Origin: Macrothele yani
Lineage: Eukaryota > Arthropoda > Arachnida > Araneae > Macrothelidae
Direction: 5' to 3'
Length of the DNA stretch: 64,000 bases
NCBI GenBank assembly: GCA_039090855.1
Contig: CM076997.1
Location: forward strand, 168,236,709 to 168,300,708
This document shows, one piece after another, positions 10,873 through 20,934 of the stretch. The notes under the pieces were generated by a model that saw only the letters and a program-made list of their open reading frames with translations, searched no databases and was not told the origin of the DNA. Every line of letters starts with the position of its first letter. The first letter of the stretch is position 1. A program made the position numbers and the translations under genes.

Positions 10873-11997
10873 TTATTCTTTCTCAAAATACTTTACCTCG
10901 GATGATATGCAATAGTCCCATCGTTCAGTCCACTTTTCAAAGCATGTGGCGAAAGCATTTTGTTGAAGCTGCTTTAGCGACCCCTGTACAATTTGAATAG
11001 CGTCAGGATCTGTGTTGAATGTTGCACCACGGAACTTCTCCTTCCTTGCTGATAGCAACCAGAAATCGCACGGGGAGAGTTCAGGACTAAATAAAGGTTG
11101 TGCCATGATTTTAATACTGCATTTCGAAAGAAAATGCTCAACACGAACAGCCACATGTAGGAGAGCGTTATCATGGCGTGGGTCCACTTGCCCACCAGTT
11201 TCGGTTGCTTAATTGATATGTGTCGTCGTAAATGCTTCAAGACTGAAATGTAATACTCAATTGATATGTGTCGTCGTAAATGCTTCAAGACTGAAATGTA
11301 ATACTCAGTATTGACAGTAATTTGTGGAAGAACGACACGCTGGTTGACTACACCTTTATGATCAAAGAAATTTATCATCATCATCTTCCCAGCTGATTTA
11401 GTTTAGCGGACTTTTTCGGAAGAGGCGAGTCTGTGTGTTTCCAGCCACTCGTTGCGCGCTTCGTGAGGGGGTCGAAATAGTGGACCCATGTTTCATAGGC
11501 AGTTATTACTGTGTTTAAAAAGTTTGGATCCTTTGCAATAATTTGGTTCCATTCATGACACACCTGAACTCTAACTAACAATTGTTCTCTCGTCAGATGA
11601 TGAGGTACCTATCTGGAACACAAACGATGTAGCAGTGATTTGTCGCGTAGAATGCGGAATGCCGACGCTTTTGAAATATTAGTTGACGCCGTTATGTATT
11701 CATACATCATACGTCGATCTTCTTGCAGGATTGCGCAAAAAGTGTTAACAATACGCTCAGTAACAACGCTTTCAAGTCGGCCAGGACTGAAAGTGTTGTT
11801 ACGGAATTGTTTTCTGCCGACAAACGCCCTTTCTTAAAATCATGGTGCCATCTAAAAGTCGTTGACTCACCCAAACATTTATATTTGTAAGCATTTTTCT
11901 TTAAATCAACTGTTTCTGGAGCCGTTTTACCCAAGCGTTAGCAAAGTTTTATCGCACAACGCATTACACTTCTCAACTCTGAATCACTCACCTCCAT
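10873..11997 (-). pseudogene. Mariner transposase (DD34D) with internal tandem duplication
   Basis: Reads from the complement of 11997 (MEVSDSELRSVMRCAIKLC) through LGKTAPETVDL and TTFRWHHDFKKGRLSAE. It continues through SRQVPHHLTREQL and ITAYETWVHYFDP, then YISVLKHLRRHIS, HDNALLHVAVRVEHFL and SPELSPCDFWLL, ending EVKYFEKE at 10873. The second and third catalytic Asp (HDN, CDF) are 34 residues apart, the mariner spacing. The first catalytic Asp is replaced by Tyr (AYETW for GDETW). A 48-bp unit is repeated in tandem at 11212-11307, adding 16 codons. Several frameshifts. Inactive. Confidence 0.85.
11212..11307. repeat. Exact 48-bp tandem duplication inside mariner gene
   Basis: Two identical 48-bp copies, 11212-11259 and 11260-11307, start ATTGATATGTGTCGTCGTAA. 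The unit is a multiple of three and duplicates EYYISVLKHLRRHISI in frame. Identity of the copies implies a recent event. Confidence 0.93.
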
Positions 11998-12202
11998 AGC
12001 TGTATGGCGAGATCTAGACCTACCTTAAACAACTGCGCAATAACGAACCCAGAATCGTTTGCCGTAGCTACAAACTGTTGCCACAGATACTTCCTTAATT
12101 CAGTTAGTCGTCTGAGGGAGAGGGTTATTTTCCCCCTTCGCACTGTTGCCAATTGAAAAAAAAAATACTTTCAGTTTCTATGGAATGGCTTATGTAATAA
12201 GG

Positions 12203-12264
12203 ACTTCGAAAGTCTTCATGACGTCACGAAACTTATAAGAACTTCGAAAGTCTTGATGACGTCA
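12203..12264. repeat. 24-bp direct repeat with TGACGTCA palindromes
   Basis: ACTTCGAAAGTCTTSATGAC(GTCA) occurs at 12203-12226 and 12241-12264 with one difference. Each copy ends in the 8-bp palindrome TGACGTCA. It may be part of a decayed transposon end near the mariner relic. Confidence 0.7.
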
Positions 12265-12685
12265 GTATGCTAAATATTCATTTAAATATTTTATTAGGGC
12301 CACTTAGATGCATGTAGTTTTTCTCTTGGTCCAGTACCTCGATATACTTATTCCAACTTTATCTGGAAGCATTGAGCAGATAGATTATGAGTCTTAATCC
12401 TACTTTCTGAAGGCTTCAAGACTCCAATGAATACTGCTGTCCAAAACTTAAGAACGAGATAAGTTTTGACGCGTCAAAATCTTAAAAAGTGGTTTAACAG
12501 CTGTAAGTGGTGGAGATAGTAAAAGCAACAGTAAAATGAAGCACACATCAAAAATCACAAGTAATATGAAATGGACATCGAGCAGGTCAAATTGTTACAA
12601 AGAAGGTATAGGCTCAAACTCTCTTCCAGTTGCACTCTTCCATCAGCATTGCATAAACAGACTCCAGGCCGAAGTTCTCAGTAAA
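12265..12685. other. Intergenic, no feature seen
   Basis: No homology or structured repeat recognised. Confidence 0.4.
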
Positions 12686-12844
12686 GGATATGTTCACCCT
12701 GCATCGCCATACATGTGCAGCACCTGTGTATCAGTAGGGGATACGTCCACCCCGCATCGCAATACATGTGTAGCACCTGTGTATGAGTAGGAGATATGTC
12801 CACCCCGCATCTCAATACATATATAGCACTTGTGTGTCATGTTT
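12686..12844. repeat. 53-bp unit x3 tandem repeat
   Basis: Three tandem units start at 12686, 12739 and 12792. The shared core is CCACCCCGCATCGCAATACA followed by a TGTGTAGCACCTGTGTATGAG block. Divergence rises towards the third unit. The repeat is built from the 3' end of the Tc1 transposase gene. Confidence 0.88.
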
Positions 12845-13390
12845 AATACCAAGTGGTTTAGGAGTTCCTGATTTAAATTGTCCCAATCCTGCTGCAGAGC
12901 ATTGATCAATGCTGGAATAGTTTCTTTTGAAGGATTCCTCTGCACATCACATTTTATCACAGCGTTCCGTTCATGTTCGATTGGACTGAGATCAGGGGAG
13001 CGTGCTGGCTACCTTGTACGATTAATATCTCTACTAGCCAATACTTCATCCACAGCTAATGCTCAATGTGGAAGAACGTTATTGCCCCAAAAATGATATC
13101 TGCGACTACATCTCACAGGAACATACGAACGTGGCGGAGAATCACATCATTGCATTACCTCTGCCAGGTTATTGTCTTTTGATCCATCAGCTGCATTTCG
13201 GTACGTCTATTAACCATGATACCGCCAACACTATGACTCTGCGACTGCCATCTCTATCCCGTTCAATGATGTTCCTGGCATTATACGCAGTCCTACGTTC
13301 TCTCATGTTAATTGCAGCTTGGAAAGCGAAGACATCTGGTAGCTCGAAATTTGTACGCCTCTGCTTGCTTGAAAATGATTAACCAACTGG
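12686..13390 (-). pseudogene. Tc1-like transposase remnant (C-terminal half)
   Basis: On the minus strand: ERRTAYNARNIIERDRDGSR (about 13260-13320), NNVLPH in place of DNARPH (about 13070, second catalytic Asp lost), then PDLSPIEHERNAV with the catalytic Glu (about 12970-13000). The C-terminus follows as ALINALQQDWDNLNQELLNHL. The end IEMRGGHISYSY lies in a 53-bp tandem triplication. The HTH half is not detectable. No terminal inverted repeats identified. Confidence 0.78.
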
Positions 13391-13563
13391 CTTGCTGTAA
13401 TTTGCAGACTCCGTTACCCATTATGGCCAGGTTATGGTCATCTTGCTACTAGTACAGCAAAGATACCCTCCAATAAAACACCTGCCAAGGGTTGTTTGTC
13501 TCCTGAATGCTGACCACTTTGATACAGCAAACTCGCTGGCGAAATCGGTCGTATTCTGGTCTT

Positions 13564-13716
13564 TGTGACGTACTACAGAGATCGTGTACATGCCAAGACG
13601 GCAGAAGTTGCAGCGACAAACTTCGTTGGTGTAGCTTAATTGGGAAAGCATTTGCCTCCGGAGCAGAAGGATGCGGTTTCGAGTCAAGTCATCTGCAAAG
13701 AAGGTGTTTTGTTATA
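13564..13716 (+). repeat. 5' LTR of old TRIM, tRNA-like core
   Basis: Starts TGTGACG and ends GTTATA. It contains GTAGCTTAATTGGGAAAGC (A-box-like, from 13631) and GGTTTCGAGTC (B-box-like, 13675-13685). Confidence 0.62.
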
Positions 13717-13717
13717 T

Positions 13718-13729
13718 TGACGCCCGAAC
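13718..13729 (+). promoter_or_regulatory. Putative primer-binding site of old TRIM
   Basis: TGACGCCCGAAC begins one base after the 5' LTR. It differs by one base from TGGCGCCCGAAC in the younger element, which matches the well-known retroviral site complementary to the 3' end of tRNA-Lys(UUU). Confidence 0.6.
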
Positions 13730-13970
13730 GTAAAAATGGATCTATTGGCCGTTGGGTTCTTCCAGAAATGTGTGATATTCATTCCACACACATCCTCTGT
13801 AATTAATGAAAATTCTTTCGTCGCTTCGAAAAATCTGTGATGTTCCTACCACACACGGTCTGAAATGTAGTACGAATACCTTCTTCTACAGTGAGCGCCT
13901 TCGAGAGTGTTTGCCGGCTAACCCGGAAACCTACGATTCCGTCCCAGCCCTTTCTCAAATGGAGGATATA

Positions 13971-14118
13971 TATGGCGTACTATAGAGGTAGCATACATGT
14001 CAAGGGGGCAAGTAACAGTAATAAGCACTCGTCGGTGTAGCTTAGTTGGGAAAACCTTTCGGAGCAGAAGGAAGCGAATTCAAGCTCGCCCACCGGCAAA
14101 TTTGTGTTTCTCTATTAC
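13971..14118 (+). repeat. 3' LTR of old TRIM, tRNA-like core
   Basis: Aligns to the 5' LTR throughout (CGTACTATAGAG, ACATGTCAAGGGGGCA, GGTGTAGCTTAGTTGGGAAA). A 7-bp acceptor-type pairing is kept between GTCGGTG (14031-14037) and CACCGGC (14091-14097). Confidence 0.6.
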
Positions 14119-14119
14119 A

Positions 14120-14652
14120 ACTTCTTCGAGCTTGCCGATAATTTGGCTCTGGGAAAATCATACATATGATGTCTTCCAGTCATCCTTTTGTTTTCTTAAA
14201 CACGAAATTTCTCGTTCCGTCTCTGAAACTCATGAAGAACAGAATGTGCTCATATGAGGCACGACTTGGCTCCCTGCCTTTTCACATCCTCGGCAACTGT
14301 ACGTGTGCACAGAAAATTTTCATACTGGCTGCGGATCATAGAATACTTTCATAGTTCACGAGACACTCGTGTTCATGTGATAGCAAGTTCTTTCAGACCC
14401 ATGACGCTTTGCAATCGCTTTAATTCGTGTTCGTCCGCACGTTTTGGACCGCAGTTTTCTTCTTTTAGAACTTTGGGGCTTAGGGCTTTCCGGACTGCTT
14501 TGGAACTTCGATGACAGTATGAAGAGGCAGAGATATTATTAAATTTCGCTCAATACTGACCACTTCATATCGCTTACTAGCGTTAGCTCTCCTTTAGTTC
14601 TTCTCATTTCATGTTTACACCTCACGTGTATTTTTAAATTATTCATGCAAAT
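14120..14652. other. Intergenic, no feature seen
   Basis: Several short open frames but no recognisable homology. Confidence 0.4.
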
Positions 14653-14654
14653 TA

Positions 14655-15954
14655 CGAGGGGATGCTGAAAAGTTCTCCACCTAACCTACTTCCATATAAC
14701 TGTAGCATTATTTTGTCACTGCAGCTCGAAAGAGTGTTCTTTTTGTATCGTAAAGTGACATTTTTCAGAATAATAGTTCGATCTTTTTCTTTGCAGATGA
14801 TTAACGTTCTGAACTGAATCATTGTCAATGCGAAGTGTTGAATTTTCAAATGTGGAACTCCAGGCTGTCATGAAATTTCTGTTCCTGAAGAAGAAAACTG
14901 CAAAGGAAATCTGTGAGTATATGACGCAAACATTAAGTGAAGAGTGCCCTTCATATTCCACTACGAAGAAACGGTGTGCCAACTTTCAGCGTGGAGACTT
15001 TGAGACCGAACATGCAGCAAGATCTGGGAGGCCTTCAACAATGACAACATCCGAAATTGTTGATCGTGTTCCTGACTTGATTTTGTCAGATCGGCGAATC
15101 TCGGCTAAAATAATAGCTGAACCACTGTAGATATCCAGGGAATGTGTTGGTTTCATAATTCATGAGCACTTGGATATGCAGAAGATGTCAGCAAAGTCGG
15201 TGCCCAAATGTTTGAACGCCGATGAGAAACAAAACGAATGGACACTTCTAAATCGGTTTTGCAGCATTTTCAGCAATCTGATGAAAATATTTTGCAATGA
15301 CGTGCCACTGTTGATGAAACGTGGTTGCATCATAAAGATCCAGAGACTAAACAACAGTCCCTGCAGTGGCGGCATCCGGGTTCTCCACGGCCAAAGAAAT
15401 TCAAGACACAAAGATCTGCAGGAAAGGTCATGGCAACGGATTTTTGGGATTCGGAAGGCGTTTTACTGACTGACTATTTCTTGGAGGGCCAAAAAATATA
15501 TGCTGAATACTATTCCAACATACTGTGCGGATTAAACGAGGCGTTGGAGGAAATAAGGCGAGGAAAACTGTGAAAAGGTGTTCTTGTTTTACAGGACAAT
15601 GCGCCGGCTCACAAGGCTGGTAATACAATGGATGTTTTGAGGGATCTAAGGTTTAAGTGCATAGACCATCTACCCTACTCACCAGATCTTGCTCCATCCG
15701 ACTATTTCCTGTTCCCAAACCTTATAAAAAGTTTGAAAGGGAAGCATTTTTTGAATGATTCGGAGGTGATGTCGGCAGTAGAGCAGTATTTAACTGATCA
15801 AACTTCAGTAATTTTTTTGGAGGGTTAAAGAAACTCAGAAACGCTGTACCAAGTGTGTTGAGCTGCGAAGTGAACATGCGGAACAGTCTGTAAGTTTCAA
15901 GGCTCCAGCCCATTTCCTTCTCGGTGAGGCCGAGAACTTATCAGCTTTCCCTCG
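14655..15954 (+). mobile_element. Mariner transposon (complete ends)
   Basis: A 1300-bp element. The left end CGAGGGGATGCTGAAAAGTT (14655) and the right end, inverted CGAGGGAAAGCTGATAAGTT (15954), are flanked by TA at 14653-14654 and 15955-15956. Confidence 0.9.
14828..15893 (+). pseudogene. Mariner transposase (DD34D, SETMAR-like type)
   Basis: From ATG 14828 it reads MRSVEFSNVELQAVMKFLFL, then AKEICEYM, GDFETEHAARSGRPS and ILSDRRISAKIIAE. A TAG interrupts near 15128, followed by LDMQKMSAKSVPKCLNADEK. After a frame change come VDETWLHHKDPETKQQS (first Asp), SPRPKKFKTQRSAGKVM and VLLTDYFLEGQ. A TGA lies near 15571 before VLVLQDNAPAHKA (second Asp), then YSPDLAPSDYFLFPNL (third Asp). All three catalytic Asp are kept. 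The block order matches the human SETMAR transposase type. At least two stops and one frameshift make it inactive. Confidence 0.9.
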
Positions 15955-15956
15955 TA

Positions 15957-18071
15957 TTCATCTTACTCTCCATTTTATACAAAAATATAAATATATAATA
16001 TCTGATTTATGTTAATTTGCTCTTTAAACTCTATTAAAACACGGTTAATAAATATCAATGATTCTTGAGTTTGTTCTATTCAACTGTATACTGAAATTTA
16101 AAATGGAAATCTAGTCCTCGATTTCCAATGAAAATAAATATGCATTGTTGATTACGATTTGTTCAACGATTGTTTTTCTGTTAGTGAATTTTGCGACGTA
16201 AAACATGCAGTCTGGTTGCTGTTTAAAATGTGTGCATAACTTAAGAACCCTTCAGGGCTTCAAATGTGATTCTGTTAAAGACGCGGAACGTTCATCAAAA
16301 AATACGTATAGGTCTATGCAGGTAGGAAACTTCGCATGGAGAAGAAAGAGATATATTACTGAGCGCTTTGCTAACATTTTGCTACATATTTTGATTGATT
16401 TGAAATCCATTTAGCATTTCAAAATTATTCTTAGATTTCTTAGATATTCATAGAATTTCAGCACGGACATTTATTTCCAGTGCCAGTTGTCTCTTATTTT
16501 TTCGTTATTTATGCATTCTATTTAATTTCGTATTTTTCGGAAAGAACAAGTGGATTGTGAGTTCGTAGGCCGGCTCAGAAAAATGAGCTGTCAAGGTTTC
16601 AGTGAACCGCGAAGGTAATCAGAAATACTTCGCAGAGAAACGGGATGTGAGATGGTTGCCCACAATCGTTTTGCTTTTTTTCCATTTCGTATATTTAATG
16701 TTTCGTACAAACACAATACCATCATCATAGGCAACAGAACCATTGCATTATTCTTAAAATGCGGAGGATTTATGTATCTCGCCGCAATTTGCGCATTTCT
16801 TACTTCGCCTATGTAAAATTAGATCAAATACCTCATCCTAAAGTAGAAAGGCTTTTTCTTTAACACAGAAGGGCTTTTCTAATACAACATCCAGTTCTCA
16901 TTGGACCACCTAAAATATAGAAATAAATAAACATGATTTTTCTTTCATGGATTTTTCTGATGTCTCCCGGTTTCTCGCGCCTAGGATAGAAAAGAAAAGG
17001 GGCTCAGAACACAGTGTTTATATTGACAATTTATTGACGAACGATTTTTTTATTTTTATTTTAACAAGTAGCGGTAAAATAACAAGGCATCGGATCGAAC
17101 GTTCATTTTATTCGAGAAAACATGCACTCCGAAATCAAATGCCGAAGTATTATACAACAACAAAATATGAGAAATGGTTGTATACTAGCGAAACAATAGA
17201 AGTTTGTAAAAAATTAAAATTTATATTTTGAAAACTAAAATTTTGTTCTAGAAAATTATGTTTTGAGAATTTGCCAACTTGGTTAATACCAAAAACACAA
17301 AAAGTTAATGCACTGAAGTTCAGTTTATTTTTCTCAGACTGGACTTTATTAAAACAAAGTAGCATACATCACAAGAAAAGTAAGAAAATAAAAAACTGTT
17401 TAACGTAACCTCTTTTCGAGCTTGAACTTTTATCAATCTTCTTACGTTATTTTAAAACATAACCATACGATGAAAGAGTTACTAAATTAAACCTTAACGG
17501 CCAGACGAAACATATAAACAGAAATCAAACTTACGGAAATTGGCTTTATTCCAGAACTATTTCATCAGCACAACATAGCACTTCACATTTTACTTAACAT
17601 ATCACTATCAACCACACATCCAACACCCCACACCAGCAACTGTTATTTCGTAGTTTTTATCTATGGTTCTTATCTTATACAGTTACACGTCACGTTCATT
17701 CTGACCTCAATTGTGTTGCCAACAATATTCGTTTGAGAGAGAAGATATCACGTTAAGTGTGAAGTATAACTGAGAACAAATTCAAAATTTACATAGGGAA
17801 AGAAACTAAAGAGGAAAATTAATTTAGAATATACGTCACAACTGTTTGCAAAATATATTCAATAAGGGAGTCCTTATTTGTATTGAAACGCCCAGGCACT
17901 TTTTTCCTTTATAGAAGAAAATTAAATGGTTAACATTTGCAATTAATGATATAATTCTGACACGTGCCACATTCGGAATACCTGAGGAAATCATCACTTT
18001 GTGTTTTTTTTCCAAAACCAGCATTTAGAGTAAATAAAAAATAACTGCAAGTGATAAATATTTGAACAATT
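15957..18071. other. Intergenic AT-rich, no feature seen
   Basis: About 2.1 kb without recognisable coding homology, RNA genes or clear repeats. Confidence 0.45.
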
Positions 18072-18073
18072 TA

Positions 18074-19289
18074 CACGGAAGTGTCAAAAGTCATGGGATA
18101 GCAGTATGCAAATTTTTTAACTGGAGCTCCCGCCGTATAAAGGGTTTGCCTCATCAGTTGCGAGGTGCAATCTCGTGAGTCAGTTTGAACAAACGCCCAT
18201 AGGATTATGGCAAGAAGACGTGAATTATTGGAGTTTGAACGAGGCATGTTAGTGGAAGCCAGACGGATGGGACATTCAGTTTCCGAAGTTGTGTGTGCGA
18301 ACATTCAACGTACCTCGATCCACGGTGTCACGTGTGTACCGAGAATACCTCATAGAAGGAATTACCACCCACAGTGGACAGCGCAGTGGCTAACCACGCG
18401 TGTTGAATGACCGCGACGAGCGGCCTCTGACCAGGATTGTCCATGCTAACAGATAAGCAACACTGGCTCAAATAACATCCATATTCAATATAGGATGTCC
18501 CAGAGACATATCCATCAGGTCAATGCTTCGTAATTTAGCGTCCATGGGGATTAGAGCAGAAGACCCACCAGAGTGCCTTTGTTAACACCACGACATCGGA
18601 CACATCGCCTCACCTGGGTTCGTGAACACGGTAATTGGACCCTGGAAGACTGGCAACATCTGGCGTGGTTCGATGAGTCACGCTACCAGTTTCTACGAGC
18701 TGATAGTAGGGTATGGGTTTTGCGCAGAGCCCATGAGGCCATGGACCCAAGCTGTCAACAAAGCTTTGTGCAAGTTATTGGTGGTTACATTCATGGGTGG
18801 GGTGTCTTTACGTAGCACGGTTTGGGTCCTCTGGTCCTCGTAAACACGTCATTAACCGATACTCGCTTTGTTGCTTTGCTGGATAACCACTTGCAGCCCT
18901 TCATGGATTTCATGTACCCCACCAAAAATGGGATTTTGGGATTTTCCTGGTGCACAATGCACCATGTCATCGGGCCCAAGTTTACCAAATTTAGTTCGAG
19001 GAGCATTCGGGACAGTTCAGACGAATGATGTGGCCACCACGTTCGCCCGACATGAACCCAATAGAGCACTTATGGGACGTTGTGGAAAAGTCCACTCGCA
19101 CGCATGATACTACACCTGCAATACCAGGGAACTGTGGGTGGCTGTTCAGATGGCATGGATTAACATCTCTCCAAAAGTCTTACGGCCACTTATGGAATTG
19201 ATGCCACGTCGAGTAGGTGCACTTCACCGAGCTAGTGGAGGTCCTACACGATAGTAGGTACGCATCCCATGACTTTTGGAACTTCAGTG
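18074..19289 (+). mobile_element. Tc1-like transposon, family V (complete ends)
   Basis: A 1216-bp element. The left end CACGGAAGTGTCAAAAGTCA and the right end, inverted CACTGAAGTTCCAAAAGTCA, are flanked by TA at 18072-18073 and 19290-19291. Confidence 0.9.
18207..19254 (+). pseudogene. Tc1-like transposase, family V
   Basis: From ATG 18207: MARRRELLEFERGMLVEARR, then after a frame shift VPRSTVSRVYREYLIEG, RPLTRIVHANR and ATLAQITSIFN. LTPRHRTHRLTWVREHGNW and the first catalytic Asp in WFDESRYQFL follow. Further shifts lead to MGPLVLVNTSLTDTRFVALL, then VHNAPCHRAQV, where the second catalytic Asp of DNAPCHR has become His. NPIEHLWDVVEKS carries the Glu, and the gene ends RRVGALHRASGGPTR at 19254. 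Several frameshifts and stops. Dead. Confidence 0.88.
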
Positions 19290-19291
19290 TA

Positions 19292-19717
19292 CAATATTAT
19301 AACAAAATGTAATTGACGAAGCCATTGAAATGCATTTAGTTGTTTTTCTGGTAACTATCACAGAAGTAAATTACGTTACTTTAGAAACCATTAATTGTAG
19401 GATTGTCCGCAATGTTTTGCGCCTGTGTCGAGAACACTTTCAGAAATGGTCTTCTTCTATCGGAGATAAGAAAATCCAGAACATGCGATTTTGTACCATA
19501 ACCACATTATTATATCAAAATGATTGTTATAATAGATCTTATACAATACTCATATTTCTGTTACATTGAAAGTGTAAACACGGAAATGCCCATACCTGTA
19601 ATAACAATTCCCACTATTTCCTAATATTTCGTTATTTTACCATTAAATTCTTCCACGAGCTTTACACTCCGTGTTATTTCCACCTGTAGTGATTCGATTG
19701 TTTTTTACCCTAGTACA
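19292..19717. other. Spacer between two Tc1 elements
   Basis: No feature recognised. Confidence 0.4.
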
Positions 19718-19719
19718 TA

Positions 19720-20932
19720 CACTGAAGTGCCAGAAAAACTGGTACAGACGAGCTTATGCAAAAAACATAGCAACGTCACCTATGCGAGTACTCTGTTGCG
19801 TCCGCCAGTGCATATATACAGCGATAGACATCCTTGCCAGCTGTTAGAGCTGTTTTCGGCATGAGAATGACAAGTAATAACGATTTAAGCGATTTTTAAC
19901 GCGGTGTTATAGTTGGCGCTCGTGAGATGGGCCATAGTATTTCGAAGGTATAAACGAAGTTCGGATTTTCACGGACGACCATTGCAAGTGTGTACCGTGA
20001 CTACAAGAATTCCGGCAAAACCTCCAACCTACGATACCAGTGTGGCCGTAAAGAGACATTGGGTGAACGTGACCATAGTCGGCTGTCAAAAATCGTTTCA
20101 CGCGATAGGCGTGCGACACTCTCGCAGGTATCATCGGAATTCAATGCTGGACCTTCAACAGGCATCAGCGTCCGGACTGTACAAGGTACCATGCACGATA
20201 TGGGATTTGGGAGCCGACGCCCAACTCGAGTCTCCTTGATGGGTGCACGACACAGAGATGTGCGCCTCGTTTGGGTACGGCAACACCTCCACTGGACACT
20301 TGATGACTGGAAACAATTAGCCTGGTCTGACGAGTCGCGTTTCCAACTGTATCAGGCAGATGGAAGGATTCGTGTGTGGCATAAACCCCATGAAGCCATG
20401 TGTCCCGCCTGTCAACAGGGAACTGTACCGGCTGGTGGGGGTCCGTAATGGTATGGGGTATGTTTAGCTGGACTTCACTGTGACCCCTGGTACGTCTACA
20501 AACCTCTGTGACGGACCAATGCTATGTAAGCATCGTTTTCGACGAGGTGCACCAGTTCATGTCCTGCATTCATGTTGATGGGTTTGGCCTGTTCCAGCAA
20601 ACAATGCACCTCCGCATAAGTGTCGGAACGCCAGGTTATGGTTAGAGGAGCATTCATCTGAGTTTGTTGACAATACCGCCAAAGTCACCAGATCTGAACG
20701 TGATAGAACACATTTGGAATGCCATGCAACGCGCAATCGAACACGGGAACCCGAGACCTCGGAATACACCCGTATTGTGAAACGCTCTGCAGGAAGTATG
20801 GTGTGCATTGCCTACAACATATTTCCAGAAGCTAGTGGAGTCCATGCCCTGTCGTATTTCTGCAGTCCTACGCTCACGTAGGAGACCTACCAAGTATTAG
20901 ACTGGTGTACCAGTTTTTCTGGCACTTCAGTG
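19720..20932 (+). mobile_element. Tc1-like transposon, family VI (complete ends)
   Basis: A 1213-bp element. The inverted repeats CACTGAAGTGCCAGAAAAAC are perfect at both ends over at least 20 bp and are followed by TGGTAC on each side. TA flanks at 19718-19719 and 20933-20934. Confidence 0.94.
19861..20900 (+). pseudogene. Tc1-like transposase, family VI
   Basis: Starts at ATG 19861 (MRMTSNNDLSDF then stop). A 153-codon open part (19990-20448) carries VYRDYKNSGKTSN, RRATLSQVSSEFNAG and VRLVWVRQHLHWTLDDWK, with the first catalytic Asp in WSDESRFQLY. After a shift at GGGP near 20446 the frame is lost. Homology resumes as NNAPPHK (second Asp changed to Asn), PKSPDLNVIEHIWNA (Glu kept) and RISAVLRSRRRPTKY with stop at 20898-20900. 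Near-perfect inverted repeats with a damaged gene suggest a copy that was mobilised in trans. Confidence 0.88.
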
Positions 20933-20934
20933 TA

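Larger units (their letters stand above)
13564..14118 (+). mobile_element. TRIM-type retroelement with tRNA-like LTRs (old copy)
   Basis: Two related direct repeats, 13564-13716 and about 13971-14118, flank a 254-bp non-coding centre. Both begin TGTGACGTACTACAGAG-like and end near GTTATA/ATTACA. The centre opens with TGACGCCCGAAC (13718-13729), a primer-binding-site match directly after the first LTR. A purine-rich stretch AAATGGAGGATA precedes the second LTR. Each LTR holds a tRNA-like segment (GGTGTAGCTTARTTGGGAAA). The same architecture is seen in younger form at 30130-30621. The LTRs are well diverged, so the insertion is old. The exact 3' boundary and target duplication are uncertain. 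Confidence 0.65.
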
